Shown here piece after piece: positions 1 to 7,858 of a stretch of DNA of 64,000 nt. A program made the translations under genes and the position numbers. Below the pieces are notes generated by a model. It was given only the letters and a program-made list of their open reading frames with translations. It was not told the DNA's origin and ran no database searches. The DNA comes from Sinorhizobium shofinae (GTDB lineage: Bacteria; Pseudomonadota; Alphaproteobacteria; Rhizobiales; Rhizobiaceae). The stretch is taken from assembly GCA_001704765.1 (NCBI GenBank), contig MBFK01000093.1:176022-240021 (forward strand), given 5' to 3'. Numbering within the stretch: position 1 is the first letter of the stretch; every line of letters begins with the position of its first letter.

Positions 1-343
1 TGCGCAGCTCGTCCAGACCTGCGTCGTCACGCTGGACCCGGTCGAGGCGGAGATTTCCGAGCCGATCGAGGCGATCTTCGTGCCGGAGGGCTCCCGCCTG
101 GCGCGGCAAGCCGACAACGACGGCGGCGAAATGATCCTCGATCCGAGCGGACCGGACATTCCCGATACCTTTTCCGGCGACACGATCGACGTGGGCGTGG
201 TCGTCAGCGAGCTTGTGGCGCTTGCGATCGATCCCTATCCCCGCAAGGAGGGCGCGGTCTTTGGCGAGCGCATCGAAAGCTCGGCGGCGGAGGACAAGCG
301 GCCCAACCCGTTCGCGGTCCTGAAGGATTTGAAAAAGGATTGA
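1..343 (+). CDS. YceD/DUF177 family protein, C-terminal part
   Basis: The reading frame is open from the left edge to a TGA at 341-343, so the gene starts outside the window. The visible part encodes about 113 residues: an acidic segment rich in Asp, Pro and Glu, then an 'ALAIDPYPRKEG' stretch and a Lys/Asn-Pro-Phe tail (KRPNPFAVLKDLKK). This tail is typical of the YceD/DUF177 family, which is linked to 23S rRNA accumulation. The gene lies just before plsX-fabH, a common alphaproteobacterial order. rpmF, which follows yceD in many bacteria, is not present here. Family assignment is from motif and context. Confidence 0.75.
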   Translation, partial: AQLVQTCVVTLDPVEAEISEPIEAIFVPEGSRLARQADNDGGEMILDPSGPDIPDTFSGDTIDVGVVVSELVALAIDPYPRKEGAVFGERIESSAAEDKRPNPFAVLKDLKKD

Positions 344-541
344 AACGGAGTCGGCCGGGCTTACAATTCGGTTGTCACGCAGACGAAAAGCAGTATTTTG
401 GCCCGACTCCAGCCGAGGGGGCCGTTGTGCCGACACGCTGCATGCTGGCCCAAGTGTCAGAAGGAAGGACGGATCGCCGCTGCGTGAAGATTGCGCAGGG
501 GCGGGATGCGTCGCGTGGCGGGAAAAAGGGATAAGACACGC

Positions 542-1585
542 GTGGTCAGAATTTCACTTGACGTTATGGGAGGCGACTATGGTCCGGAGGTCGTCATCCC
601 GGGCGCAGCCAGGGCGCTCGAACGTCACCCGGACATAAAGTTCGTCCTGTTCGGCCAGGAAGCGCGCTGCGCCGAACTGCTGGCCAAGTACCCGAAGCTT
701 CAGGCAAGCAGCACCTTTCACGATTGCGAGATCGCCGTCGGCATGGATGAGAAGCCCAGCCAGGCGCTGCGGCGCGGGCGCGGCAAGTCGAGCATGTGGA
801 AGGCGATCGACGCCATCAATGCCGACGAAGCGGATGTGGTGGTCTCGGCGGGCAATACGGGCGCGCTGATGGCCATGTCGGTCTTCTGTCTTCGCACCAT
901 GCGGGGCATTCAGCGTCCGGCGATCGCGGCCATCTGGCCGACGCTCAAGGGCGAGAGTATCGTGCTCGATGTCGGCGCGACGATCGGCGCGGACGCGCAG
1001 CAGCTCATGGATTTCGCGCTGATGGGCGGCGCAATGGCCCGTGCCCTCTTCGAGGTCGAGCGTCCGTCGGTTGGATTGCTTAACGTCGGCGTCGAGGAGA
1101 TCAAGGGCCAGGAAGAGGTCAAGGAGGCCGGCCGTCTCATCCGCGAGGCCAATATCGAGGGGATCGATTATTACGGTTTCGTCGAGGGCGACGACATCGG
1201 CCGCGGCACCGTCGACGTCGTCGTCACCGAAGGCTTTTCCGGCAATATCGCGCTGAAGGCGGCCGAGGGCACCGCTCGCCAGATCGCCGAATACCTGCGT
1301 GCGGCCATGTCGCGCACCCTTCTTGCGAAGATCGGCTATATCTTCGCCAAGGGCGCCTTCGACCGGCTGCGCGAGAAGATGGATCCGCGCAAGGTCAATG
1401 GCGGCGTGTTCCTCGGGCTCAACGGCGTGGTCATCAAGAGCCACGGCGGCACGGATGCGGAAGGCTTCGCCGCCGCGATCGACGTCGGCTACGATATGGT
1501 GAAGAACGGCCTGAAGGCCAAGATCGAGGCCGACCTGGCCCGTTATCACGGCGCCGAGCCGACCGAAGCCCTGCCGCCGGCATGA
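542..1585 (+). CDS. plsX: Phosphate acyltransferase PlsX
   Basis: PlsX converts acyl-ACP and phosphate to acyl-phosphate, the first step feeding PlsY in phospholipid synthesis; it is a peripheral membrane enzyme. The product is about 347 residues and opens with the family signature [15 protein letters not shown]. It also carries the [12 protein letters not shown] and NTGALMA motifs and ends in a glycine-rich [21 protein letters not shown] block. I chose GTG at 542 because an AAGGGA-type ribosome site lies about 10 bases upstream. ATG codons at 491 and 506 would add a basic N-terminus not normal for PlsX. fabH follows 18 bases later, so the two are probably cotranscribed. Confidence 0.93.
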   Translation: MVRISLDVMGGDYGPEVVIPGAARALERHPDIKFVLFGQEARCAELLAKYPKLQASSTFHDCEIAVGMDEKPSQALRRGRGKSSMWKAIDAINADEADVVVSAGNTGALMAMSVFCLRTMRGIQRPAIAAIWPTLKGESIVLDVGATIGADAQQLMDFALMGGAMARALFEVERPSVGLLNVGVEEIKGQEEVKEAGRLIREANIEGIDYYGFVEGDDIGRGTVDVVVTEGFSGNIALKAAEGTARQIAEYLRAAMSRTLLAKIGYIFAKGAFDRLREKMDPRKVNGGVFLGLNGVVIKSHGGTDAEGFAAAIDVGYDMVKNGLKAKIEADLARYHGAEPTEALPPA

Positions 1586-1603
1586 TTGAAGAGGTTTGAT
1601 TAG

Positions 1604-2575
1604 ATGATCCGTTCTGTCGTTCGCGGCTTCGGTGCAGCGCTGCCGAAGCGAGTGATGACCAATAAGGAAATGGAATCCAAGGTCGACACGTCCGACGAAT
1701 GGATCGTGCAGCGGACCGGCATTCGCCAGCGCCACATCGCCGGCGAGGGCGAGACGACTGCCTCGCTCGGCGAGGGGGCGGCGCGCGCGGCGCTCGAGAG
1801 GGCCGGCCTGACAGCCGATGATCTCGACCTGATCATCGTTGCGACCTCGACACCCGACAACACCTTCCCGGCGACGGCGGTCAACATCCAGAACCGCCTC
1901 GGCATGCGTCATGGGGCCGCCTTCGACCTGCAGGCGGTCTGTTCCGGCTTCGTCTATGCGGTCGCCACGGCGGATGCCTATATTCGCGGCGGTCTCGCCA
2001 AGTGCGCCCTGGTAATCGGCGCCGAGACCTTCTCGCGCATTCTCGACTGGTCGGACCGCACGACCTGCGTGCTCTTCGGTGACGGCGCCGGTGCCATCAT
2101 TCTCGAGGCACAGAAGGGCGAAGGCACCAACGCCGATCGCGGCGTGCTGACGGCGCAATTGCGGTCCGACGGCATTCATGGGGACAAGCTCTATGTCGAC
2201 GGCGGCCCCTCGACGACCGGCACGGTCGGCCACCTGCGCATGGAGGGTCGCGAGGTCTTCAAGCACGCCGTCGGCATGATCACCGACGTGATCGAGGCGG
2301 CATTCGAAGCGACGGGAACGTCGGCGGGCGACGTCGACTGGCTGGTTCCGCACCAGGCCAATCGCCGCATCATCGACGGTTCCGCAAAGAAGCTGGGCAT
2401 TCCGAACGAAAAGGTTGTCGTGACCGTCGATCTGCATGGCAACACGTCCGCCGCTTCGATTCCGCTCGCGCTCGAGGCCGCCGCCTCCGACGGGCGTATC
2501 AAGAAGGGTGACCTCGTGATGCTCGAAGCCATGGGCGGTGGCTTCACCTGGGGTTCCGTTCTCATCCGCTGGTAA
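1604..2575 (+). CDS. fabH: 3-oxoacyl-ACP synthase III (FabH)
   Basis: This 323-residue protein catalyses the initiating condensation of acetyl-CoA with malonyl-ACP in type II fatty acid synthesis. The active-site triad is visible: Cys113 in [10 protein letters not shown], His in [11 protein letters not shown], and Asn in [11 protein letters not shown]. The N-terminal [12 protein letters not shown] signature is also typical. It sits directly behind plsX in the usual lipid synthesis pair and has full family length. Confidence 0.96.
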   Translation: MIRSVVRGFGAALPKRVMTNKEMESKVDTSDEWIVQRTGIRQRHIAGEGETTASLGEGAARAALERAGLTADDLDLIIVATSTPDNTFPATAVNIQNRLGMRHGAAFDLQAVCSGFVYAVATADAYIRGGLAKCALVIGAETFSRILDWSDRTTCVLFGDGAGAIILEAQKGEGTNADRGVLTAQLRSDGIHGDKLYVDGGPSTTGTVGHLRMEGREVFKHAVGMITDVIEAAFEATGTSAGDVDWLVPHQANRRIIDGSAKKLGIPNEKVVVTVDLHGNTSAASIPLALEAAASDGRIKKGDLVMLEAMGGGFTWGSVLIRW

Positions 2576-2665
2576 AAAAATGAATGACGGCAGGCGCTTG
2601 ACCGAAAAAGGCAAGGGCAATAGTCTTCAATCGCTGATCGGCGTGCCAGACATCGGTGGGGGAAG

Positions 2666-3004
2666 ATGAGCGGAAAAACAGTAACGCGAGCAGACTTGGC
2701 TGAGTCGGTATTTCGCAAGGTCGGTTTGTCTCGGACGGAGTCTGCCGAGCTAGTGGAGACCGTTATCGACGAGATCTGCAACGCAATTGTGCGTGGCGAG
2801 AGCGTCAAACTGTCTTCTTTCGCAACCTTCCAGGTGCGCGACAAGAACGAGCGCATCGGGCGAAATCCCAAGACGGGCGAGGAGGTGCCGATCTCGCCGC
2901 GACGGGTGATGACATTCAAGGCGTCCAACGTGCTGAAGCAGCGGGTCTTGAAGGCGCATCTCAGCCGAAGGGCCAAGCAGAAGCAGGCCGGAACAGCCTC
3001 CTGA
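2666..3004 (+). CDS. ihfA: Integration host factor subunit alpha
   Basis: A 112-residue HU/IHF-family DNA-bending protein. It begins [20 protein letters not shown] and contains the beta-arm signature [17 protein letters not shown] with the intercalating proline. The long basic C-terminal tail ([17 protein letters not shown]) is usual for rhizobial IhfA. IHF could also assist any integration event or sigma-54 promoter, but nothing in this window shows that. It is preceded by GGGGGAAG just before the ATG and followed by a MerR gene, as in other rhizobia. Confidence 0.93.
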   Translation: MSGKTVTRADLAESVFRKVGLSRTESAELVETVIDEICNAIVRGESVKLSSFATFQVRDKNERIGRNPKTGEEVPISPRRVMTFKASNVLKQRVLKAHLSRRAKQKQAGTAS

Positions 3005-3139
3005 GGCCCGGCCGTAACCACAAATGTGGTTGAAAACCCATCCATAAGCCATTGAAATGGGCCTGATTCGTGCGATCATCGCGCAACGATCCAGTCATTG
3101 CGGCTCCTAGATTCGCATGAACATGGAAATGGGGACGAC

Positions 3140-3670
3140 ATGGAAAAAAGCCCGGACGCCTTCCGCACCATCAGCGAGGTCGCAGACGAACTCGATCTGC
3201 CCCAGCATGTGTTGCGGTTCTGGGAGACGCGTTTCCAGCAGATCAAGCCGATGAAGCGTGGCGGCGGCCGGCGCTACTACCGGCCCGAGGACGTCGATCT
3301 GCTCAAGGGCATTCGCCACCTGCTCTATGATCACGGCTACACAATCAAGGGCGTGCAGAAGCTTCTGAAGGCCAACGGCAACAAGTTCGTTGCCGCGATC
3401 GCGAGCGGCGATCTCGCCACCGTCGAGGCGCTTGCGGCTTCCAGCCACGAAGAACCGCCGGCACCGAAGATCGGTGTCGCCGATGAGGATCAGATCGTCG
3501 GCCGCCCCAAAGCCCCCGCAAGTCGGCGCTTCTTCTCATTCGGCGCCAGCAGCGACGATGCGGAAATTTCGATCGGCAAGACCTCCGTCAGCAAGGAAGA
3601 CCGGGCGCTCCTGCAGGAGGCGCTCTACGATCTTCTGGAGTGTAAGCGCCTGCTCGACCAGGTGCGGTAG
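3140..3670 (+). CDS. MerR family transcriptional regulator
   Basis: About 176 residues. The N-terminal MerR winged-helix is clear: [25 protein letters not shown], then [33 protein letters not shown]. There is no conserved metal-binding cysteine set, and the C-terminal part is a poorly conserved region ending in a short helix. Such a gene directly behind ihfA is common in Rhizobiales; its ligand is unknown. I chose ATG 3140 (MEKSPDAF) over the upstream ATG 3098 because homology to the family begins just after it. The stop lies seven bases from the convergent stress-protein gene. Confidence 0.85.
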   Translation: MEKSPDAFRTISEVADELDLPQHVLRFWETRFQQIKPMKRGGGRRYYRPEDVDLLKGIRHLLYDHGYTIKGVQKLLKANGNKFVAAIASGDLATVEALAASSHEEPPAPKIGVADEDQIVGRPKAPASRRFFSFGASSDDAEISIGKTSVSKEDRALLQEALYDLLECKRLLDQVR

Positions 3671-3677
3671 CGGATGG

Positions 3678-4511
3678 TCATCGCACCATCAACACCGGGA
3701 CAACCGGAACATCGATCATCGCCTTCGTCACACCACCGAATACCTTTTCGCGAACACGCGAATGCCCGTAGGCGCCCATCACCAACATGTCGGCCGACGT
3801 ATCGAGTGCATGCTGATTGAGAACATCCTCGACCCGGCGTCCGGCGCCGGGAAGCCGATCGACAGTCACTTTGATACCGTGACGAGCGAGATAGGTGGCA
3901 ATATCGGCGCCCGGCTCTTTGCCGCTCTTGCCCGAAGCTGCCTTTGGGGCGACGAGCACGACATTCACGCTCTCGGCGATTTTCATCATATCCAGCGCTT
4001 CGCGGGCCGCCCGTGCGGATTCGATGCTTGAGTTCCATGCCAAAAGAATTTTCCTCGGCTGCAAGGTTGCCGATTGGAGATCGGGGGCGAGCAGGACCGG
4101 TCGCGCTGAATGGAAGAGAGCGCCTTCTATGACGCCCGCCCGCAGTCGCTCATCGATTCTCAAGCTCGAGCCGATCAAGGTGACATCGGCATACCGCGCA
4201 CGCTCCCCGAGATCGTGCTCGAGCCACATCGACTCAGCGTATCGTCCAACCACATCGAAGGATATTCCAAGGCCGTTGAGCACTTCCTTGGCTTCTTTGA
4301 CAGCCTTGCCAAGGTCCTCGATGTCGCCGGCCCTTTCGTCGAGCCAGGCCACGGACAGGGCCGCAAAGTCTCCCATTGGGGGCATCGTGGCGATCTTGAT
4401 AGGCAGAACCGAGAGATGCGCACCGCTCGATGCACAAAGATTTGCTGCTGCCCTAAGATCAGTTTCGAATTGGCTGACGCCAACGACAACGAGAATGGTT
4501 TTGTAGGACAT
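3678..4511 (-). CDS. Universal stress protein, tandem USP domains
   Basis: A 277-residue protein beginning MSYKTILVVVGVSQFETD, with two UspA-like halves. The second half ends in the nucleotide-binding motif GAYGHSRVREKVFGGVT, matching the G-2x-G-9x-G(S/T) pattern of ATP-binding USPs. It is the leftmost gene of the anaerobic block, and an FNR-type dyad (4575-4588) lies about 70 bases upstream of its start. That arrangement suggests low-oxygen induction, as for other USPs in FixK/FNR regulons. ATG 4511 is preferred to an in-frame ATG at 4538. Confidence 0.9.
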   Translation of the reverse strand: MSYKTILVVVGVSQFETDLRAAANLCASSGAHLSVLPIKIATMPPMGDFAALSVAWLDERAGDIEDLGKAVKEAKEVLNGLGISFDVVGRYAESMWLEHDLGERARYADVTLIGSSLRIDERLRAGVIEGALFHSARPVLLAPDLQSATLQPRKILLAWNSSIESARAAREALDMMKIAESVNVVLVAPKAASGKSGKEPGADIATYLARHGIKVTVDRLPGAGRRVEDVLNQHALDTSADMLVMGAYGHSRVREKVFGGVTKAMIDVPVVPVLMVR

Positions 4512-4574
4512 TGTTGGTCTCCCGGAGCCAATTGTCATCTATGACGCAAACTACTGCAAGTAACGACGGCGACA

Positions 4575-4588
4575 TTGATCCGGGTCAA
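4575..4588 (-). promoter_or_regulatory. FNR/FixK-type dyad upstream of usp
   Basis: The 14-base sequence TTGATCCGGGTCAA is a TTG-N8-CAA dyad with near-perfect FNR/FixK half sites. Its centre is 70 bases from the usp start. With the class II position at -41.5, transcription would start near 4540. It is flanked by A on the left and G on the right, which puts it in the aTTG...CAA(non-A) group described in the findings. Confidence 0.7.
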
Positions 4589-4672
4589 GAACTCGCCTCA
4601 GGCTGCATTCTGACGCAACTCTTGTAGCAGCCCTGACGCAGCCTTCAATCAAACCTGTAGAATCGGGCGCTG

Positions 4673-4855
4673 TCACAGGCGAGACCGGAGGGGCGGGGTC
4701 CTGTCATGAAAAACCGCTGATCGGCCGTCGGCGCCCCCCGGCCGTCTCGCATCCTCTTGCAAGGCGTCGAGAAGAAAGCTCATTTCCCCGAGGGCAGCGG
4801 ATTGCGACGTGACGATATCCAGTGCCGCATCCCGCCAATGATTGCGCTTCTCCAT
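4673..4855 (-). CDS. Small hypothetical protein (60 aa)
   Basis: A short reading frame starting MEKRNHWRDAALDIVTSQSA directly after the 149-residue gene of the ubi operon, with an AAAGGGTG ribosome site about seven bases before its ATG. The first half looks helical and hydrophilic; the second half is rich in Arg, Pro and Gly. I do not recognise a family. Position, strand and ribosome site support a last gene of the ubiTUV operon, but it could be non-coding. Confidence 0.35.
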   Translation of the reverse strand: MEKRNHWRDAALDIVTSQSAALGEMSFLLDALQEDARRPGGADGRSAVFHDRTPPLRSRL

Positions 4856-4876
4856 GGAGAACACCCTTTCAGCTGT

Positions 4877-5326
4877 TTAATCTTCGCTCGCTGGCAACGG
4901 GCGAGCGCAAGTGGCCTGATCGACATCCTCCGGTGCCTCGCATGCGAACCGGAGCTGACGCGCCTGTCTCAGCAGATTTGAAGCCAATTCCGCCGCGGCG
5001 GCGATATCGCCGAAGAGCAGCCCGGCTTCCACGATCATGCCCTCGTCCAGTGCGCCGGGTTCGTTCGGGTTAAAATCTCCGAGCAGCACAAGTAGCGCCT
5101 CGATTCTTCGTCGCTGGTTGTCGGCGAGACTGAGGAGACGCTCCGTGATCCGGGCCCGCTCAAGCCCTTCGAGGTCGCGCAGCGCCTCGTCCAATCGATC
5201 GCGGCATTCGCAATCGGCCGCGCCGCTCAGCATAACGCCACGCATGCGCCCGACTGCGCGGCTGATTTCCTTGCTGGTTTGGGCGAAAGCCGATGCGATC
5301 GCAGATGTGGAGTCGTTCGATCTCAT
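4877..5326 (-). CDS. Hypothetical protein in the ubiTUV operon (149 aa)
   Basis: Begins MRSNDSTSAIASAFAQTSKE and overlaps the stop codon of ubiV by an ATGA junction, so it is translationally coupled to ubiV. The sequence is almost wholly alpha-helical with heptad-like Leu and Ala spacing. It has several cysteines (CECRDR, RFACEA, TCARP) but no clear metal motif. No family is recognised. Its tight coupling to ubiTUV suggests a role tied to anaerobic quinone synthesis or to denitrification. Confidence 0.7.
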   Translation of the reverse strand: MRSNDSTSAIASAFAQTSKEISRAVGRMRGVMLSGAADCECRDRLDEALRDLEGLERARITERLLSLADNQRRRIEALLVLLGDFNPNEPGALDEGMIVEAGLLFGDIAAAAELASNLLRQARQLRFACEAPEDVDQATCARPLPASED

Positions 5327-6258
5327 TCGGTTGCTCGGTGTCCGATGTTGCGGGCGCGGGCGACCCAGGCGGCGCCTTCCTGGCCGTGGTGAAACCCATT
5401 GGAGAGTGGGGCCGCCGGATAGATCTGCCGCAGCCGGGCAATACCGTCCTCTGCCTCCATGCGGCCATGCAAGATGGCATCGTAGAGGCCGGCGACCGCC
5501 ACCATGTCGCAATCCTGCGGCGAGAGCCTGAAACGGCTTACACCGCTGGCGACGAGGTCCCGCAACTCGGTGAGGAGGGCCTGGCACGTGAAGGAAACTG
5601 TCTGCACGCCGTTAAGCGCGAGGAAAGATTGACGGTCGAGCGTCTTCAAAGGCAGACCATCAGGGTCCTCGACGCAGACAAACTGGCAATTGTCCTTGAT
5701 GTGACCTTTGGCACGGGCATGCGCACAGCGCGCGGAAATGGCGAGCGGCATCCGCCCGAAGGCGAGAACTTCGAACGTGACGCCTTGCGTTCCGGAGACG
5801 ATCTCGGCAATCGAGCTTGCCGGCAGTTCGGGCGGCAAACATATGTTGGATGCGCCCCGCCGTGCCAGCAGGCGAGCCGTCGCTGCGTTGTAGACATTGA
5901 CGAGCGGCCCGATCGAATGGGGCCTGCCCTCGAGCAGAGCGAGGGCGGAAAGGTCGTTCGCCTCGATGGGATGGGTGCTGTCGGCGACCAGGGCACGCGT
6001 ATATTGGCTCTCGCGCTCGAGCGTCACGAGAGCAAGGGTGGAAAGGACGACGTGCTTTCCTGCCAACTCCAGCCGCTCGACCACCGCCGAGAGATGCGGT
6101 TCGGTGAAGTGCAGCCGCTTAGAGCAGACGGTTTCCCCGATGATCACGTGGTGCACCGGCGCCTCATCGGCAATGCGATAGTAGAAGTCTCGCCATTTGT
6201 CGCCCTCCCAAAGATAGAGAATGGGGCCGAGGCTGAGCGTGGGACTGCCGGCGTTCAT
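5323..6258 (-). CDS. ubiV: O2-independent ubiquinone hydroxylation protein UbiV
   Basis: A 311-residue U32-peptidase-family protein. With UbiU it forms the iron-sulfur complex that hydroxylates the ubiquinone ring without O2. Four cysteines fit the 4Fe-4S ligand pattern of UbiV: Cys45 in GETVCSKR, then Cys178, Cys191 and Cys195 in ARCAH...NCQFVC. The N-terminus (LSLGPILYLWEGDKWRDFYYRIA) is typical of the YhbV branch. It lies five bases behind ubiU and is followed by an ATGA-coupled small gene. Confidence 0.92.
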   Translation of the reverse strand: MNAGSPTLSLGPILYLWEGDKWRDFYYRIADEAPVHHVIIGETVCSKRLHFTEPHLSAVVERLELAGKHVVLSTLALVTLERESQYTRALVADSTHPIEANDLSALALLEGRPHSIGPLVNVYNAATARLLARRGASNICLPPELPASSIAEIVSGTQGVTFEVLAFGRMPLAISARCAHARAKGHIKDNCQFVCVEDPDGLPLKTLDRQSFLALNGVQTVSFTCQALLTELRDLVASGVSRFRLSPQDCDMVAVAGLYDAILHGRMEAEDGIARLRQIYPAAPLSNGFHHGQEGAAWVARARNIGHRATE

Positions 6259-6263
6259 TCACG

Positions 6264-7241
6264 CTACCTCCAGCGCTTCTCGTAGGCCCCGGACGTCGTG
6301 CGCTGGCCCTCGCTTAAAAGCCTGAGGCGGGCAAGGAGTGCCTGGCGGTGCTCGGGCCTTGCATCGAGCGCCTTGCGCAGCGTCGAGACGACTTCGGCGA
6401 CATAGGCCTTGCCGCGCTGCCGGCCTTCGATCTTGAGCGCGCTAACGCCCGCCTCTCGCAGGGCGTCGATCTGGTCCATGACGTCGAGAGAGACCGGGTC
6501 CTCGAAGGCGTAGCCGCTTGCGTCGGCGATATCGAAGCGGCCCTTGCAGAGCGTCGGATAGCCGGCCGCCTCGTCGCGGGGAAAGCGGTTGATCGTATAG
6601 GATCCGAGCTCCGAGACCAGATCGCCACCGTCCTGCCGATAGCGCACATGGCTTGCCGGCGAGCACACGCCGTTCATGTTGGGCGACTTGCCGGTGGCGT
6701 AGGAGGAGAGTGAGCAGCGACCCTCGGCCATCACGCAGAGCCCGCCGAAGACGAAGACTTCGATCTCGCAGCGGATCTGGCGGGCGAGGCGGGCGATATC
6801 GGAAATCGTCAGCGTGCGCGGTAGCACGACGCGCCTGGCGCCGAATGCGTCGACCAGGAAACTAACCGCGTCGGGGTTCGAGGCCGAAGCTTGCACCGAG
6901 ACGTGGAGCCGCTGCTCGGGGTAGGCCTCGGCGACATGGGCCATTAGCCCGAAATCGGCAAGGATGAGCGCATCGGCGCCGAGGCGGACGGCGTCCGCCG
7001 CAGCCTCGTACCACAGGCTCTCATGACCGGCGCGCATGAAGGTGTTGAGCGCGATGAAGGTCTGGGTTCCCTTGCGCCGTGCGTAGGAAATCGCGTCCCC
7101 AAGCTCTTCGCGCGAAAAGTTGAGCCCGGGAAAATTGCGTGCGTTGGTTTCGTCGCGGAAGCCGCAATAGACGGCGTCGGCGCCGGCATCGACCGCTTCG
7201 CGGAAGGCGGTCGGCGTTCCGGCCGGGCAGATCAGTTCCAT
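6264..7241 (-). CDS. ubiU: O2-independent ubiquinone hydroxylation protein UbiU
   Basis: A 325-residue YhbU/U32-family protein beginning MELICPAGTPTAFREAVDAG. Cysteines at 169, 176, 193 and 232 (GGLCVMAEGRCS, NGVCSPAS, PTLCKGR) fall at the numbers I recall for the 4Fe-4S ligands of E. coli UbiU. This strongly supports function as the partner of UbiV. The ATG at 7241 lies within the end of ubiT (10-base overlap). An upstream extension of the frame to 7853 is only read-through of ubiT. Confidence 0.94.
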   Translation of the reverse strand: MELICPAGTPTAFREAVDAGADAVYCGFRDETNARNFPGLNFSREELGDAISYARRKGTQTFIALNTFMRAGHESLWYEAAADAVRLGADALILADFGLMAHVAEAYPEQRLHVSVQASASNPDAVSFLVDAFGARRVVLPRTLTISDIARLARQIRCEIEVFVFGGLCVMAEGRCSLSSYATGKSPNMNGVCSPASHVRYRQDGGDLVSELGSYTINRFPRDEAAGYPTLCKGRFDIADASGYAFEDPVSLDVMDQIDALREAGVSALKIEGRQRGKAYVAEVVSTLRKALDARPEHRQALLARLRLLSEGQRTTSGAYEKRWR

Positions 7242-7738
7242 GCGACAGTCTCCCCGGCAAGGGCGCGCCGGCGGATTGCAGCCGCCGTTCGGCTGACGAG
7301 CGGCGCGAACGGTCCGGCGGCCCCGCCGAGATCGCGCGGCAGGTCGATCTCGCAGCCGTCGAGGGCATTGCGCAGCGCCAGCATCGCCTCCATGTCTCCG
7401 ATGACGGTGAGCGCCCGCGAAAAGAAAAGGGCGTCGGCATCGCAGCGGCCTTCGAGAAGCGCCAGCAGAAGGAACAGCGGACCTTCGACTGCGGCATCCG
7501 CCGCCGCATCTGCGGGCTTGCGCATCACGGAGATTGCGGGAAGTGCCGGCTCGACCAGAAAGACCAACGGCAGATCGTTCGGCCGGAAGGCATAGCGTTT
7601 CGACTTGTGCTCCCCGAGGCGCTCGAAGAGCGCCGGATGCCGCTTGAGCAGGCTCGAGAACATGAGCTTCACCGCCCCCTCGACCAGAGGGATCGGCACG
7701 ACGGCAAGGGGTGCGGCCAGCGGGCGCGGGACTTCCAT
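7232..7738 (-). CDS. ubiT: Anaerobic ubiquinone biosynthesis accessory factor UbiT (SCP2 domain)
   Basis: A 168-residue protein with an SCP2 sterol-carrier fold: LLKRHPALFERLGEHKSKRYAF, LPLVFLVEP, DADALFFSRALTVIGDMEAMLALRNALDG. UbiT is a lipid-binding accessory factor needed for O2-independent ubiquinone synthesis and is usually encoded with ubiU and ubiV. I start at ATG 7738 (MEVPRPLAAP), which has AGGCGAGAG a few bases upstream. First gene of the ubiT-ubiU-ubiV-149aa-60aa operon, with an NnrR-type dyad about 80 bases upstream. Confidence 0.88.
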   Translation of the reverse strand: MEVPRPLAAPLAVVPIPLVEGAVKLMFSSLLKRHPALFERLGEHKSKRYAFRPNDLPLVFLVEPALPAISVMRKPADAAADAAVEGPLFLLLALLEGRCDADALFFSRALTVIGDMEAMLALRNALDGCEIDLPRDLGGAAGPFAPLVSRTAAAIRRRALAGETVAWN

Positions 7739-7810
7739 ATCTCTCGCCTTTCGCGGAATGACGATTCGGCAGTTCGGCACCGAACCTAGCGGCGATCTCC
7801 GTTGCACAAT

Positions 7811-7824
7811 TTGAGCCAGCGCAA
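7811..7824. promoter_or_regulatory. NnrR/FNR-type dyad between ubiT and the ubiD-family gene
   Basis: TTGAGCCAGCGCAA, extended to TTTG...CAAAG, lies between the divergent ubiT and ubiD-family genes. Its centre is about 80 bases from the ubiT ATG, giving a predicted ubiT transcript start near 7776. On the other side the ubiD-family ATG at 7859 is only about 41 bases away, so control of that gene from this site would need a leaderless message or a later start. Confidence 0.68.
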
Positions 7825-7858
7825 AGACAGAAGCGGTTTCGCGGGCGAGACACCGGGG

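Noticed and set aside
554..2620. 688-residue reading frame on the minus strand over plsX and fabH
   Set aside because: It is antisense to two well-recognised genes and shows only GC-driven Arg/Asp/Gly-rich composition.
3016..3031. AACCACA-AA-TGTGGTT palindrome after ihfA
   Set aside because: Only 7 bp with a 2-base loop and no T-tract; too weak to call a terminator or operator.
6264..7853. 529-residue fusion of UbiT region and UbiU in one frame
   Set aside because: The first 204 residues are an out-of-frame reading of ubiT; ubiU starts at ATG 7241 with exact cysteine numbering.
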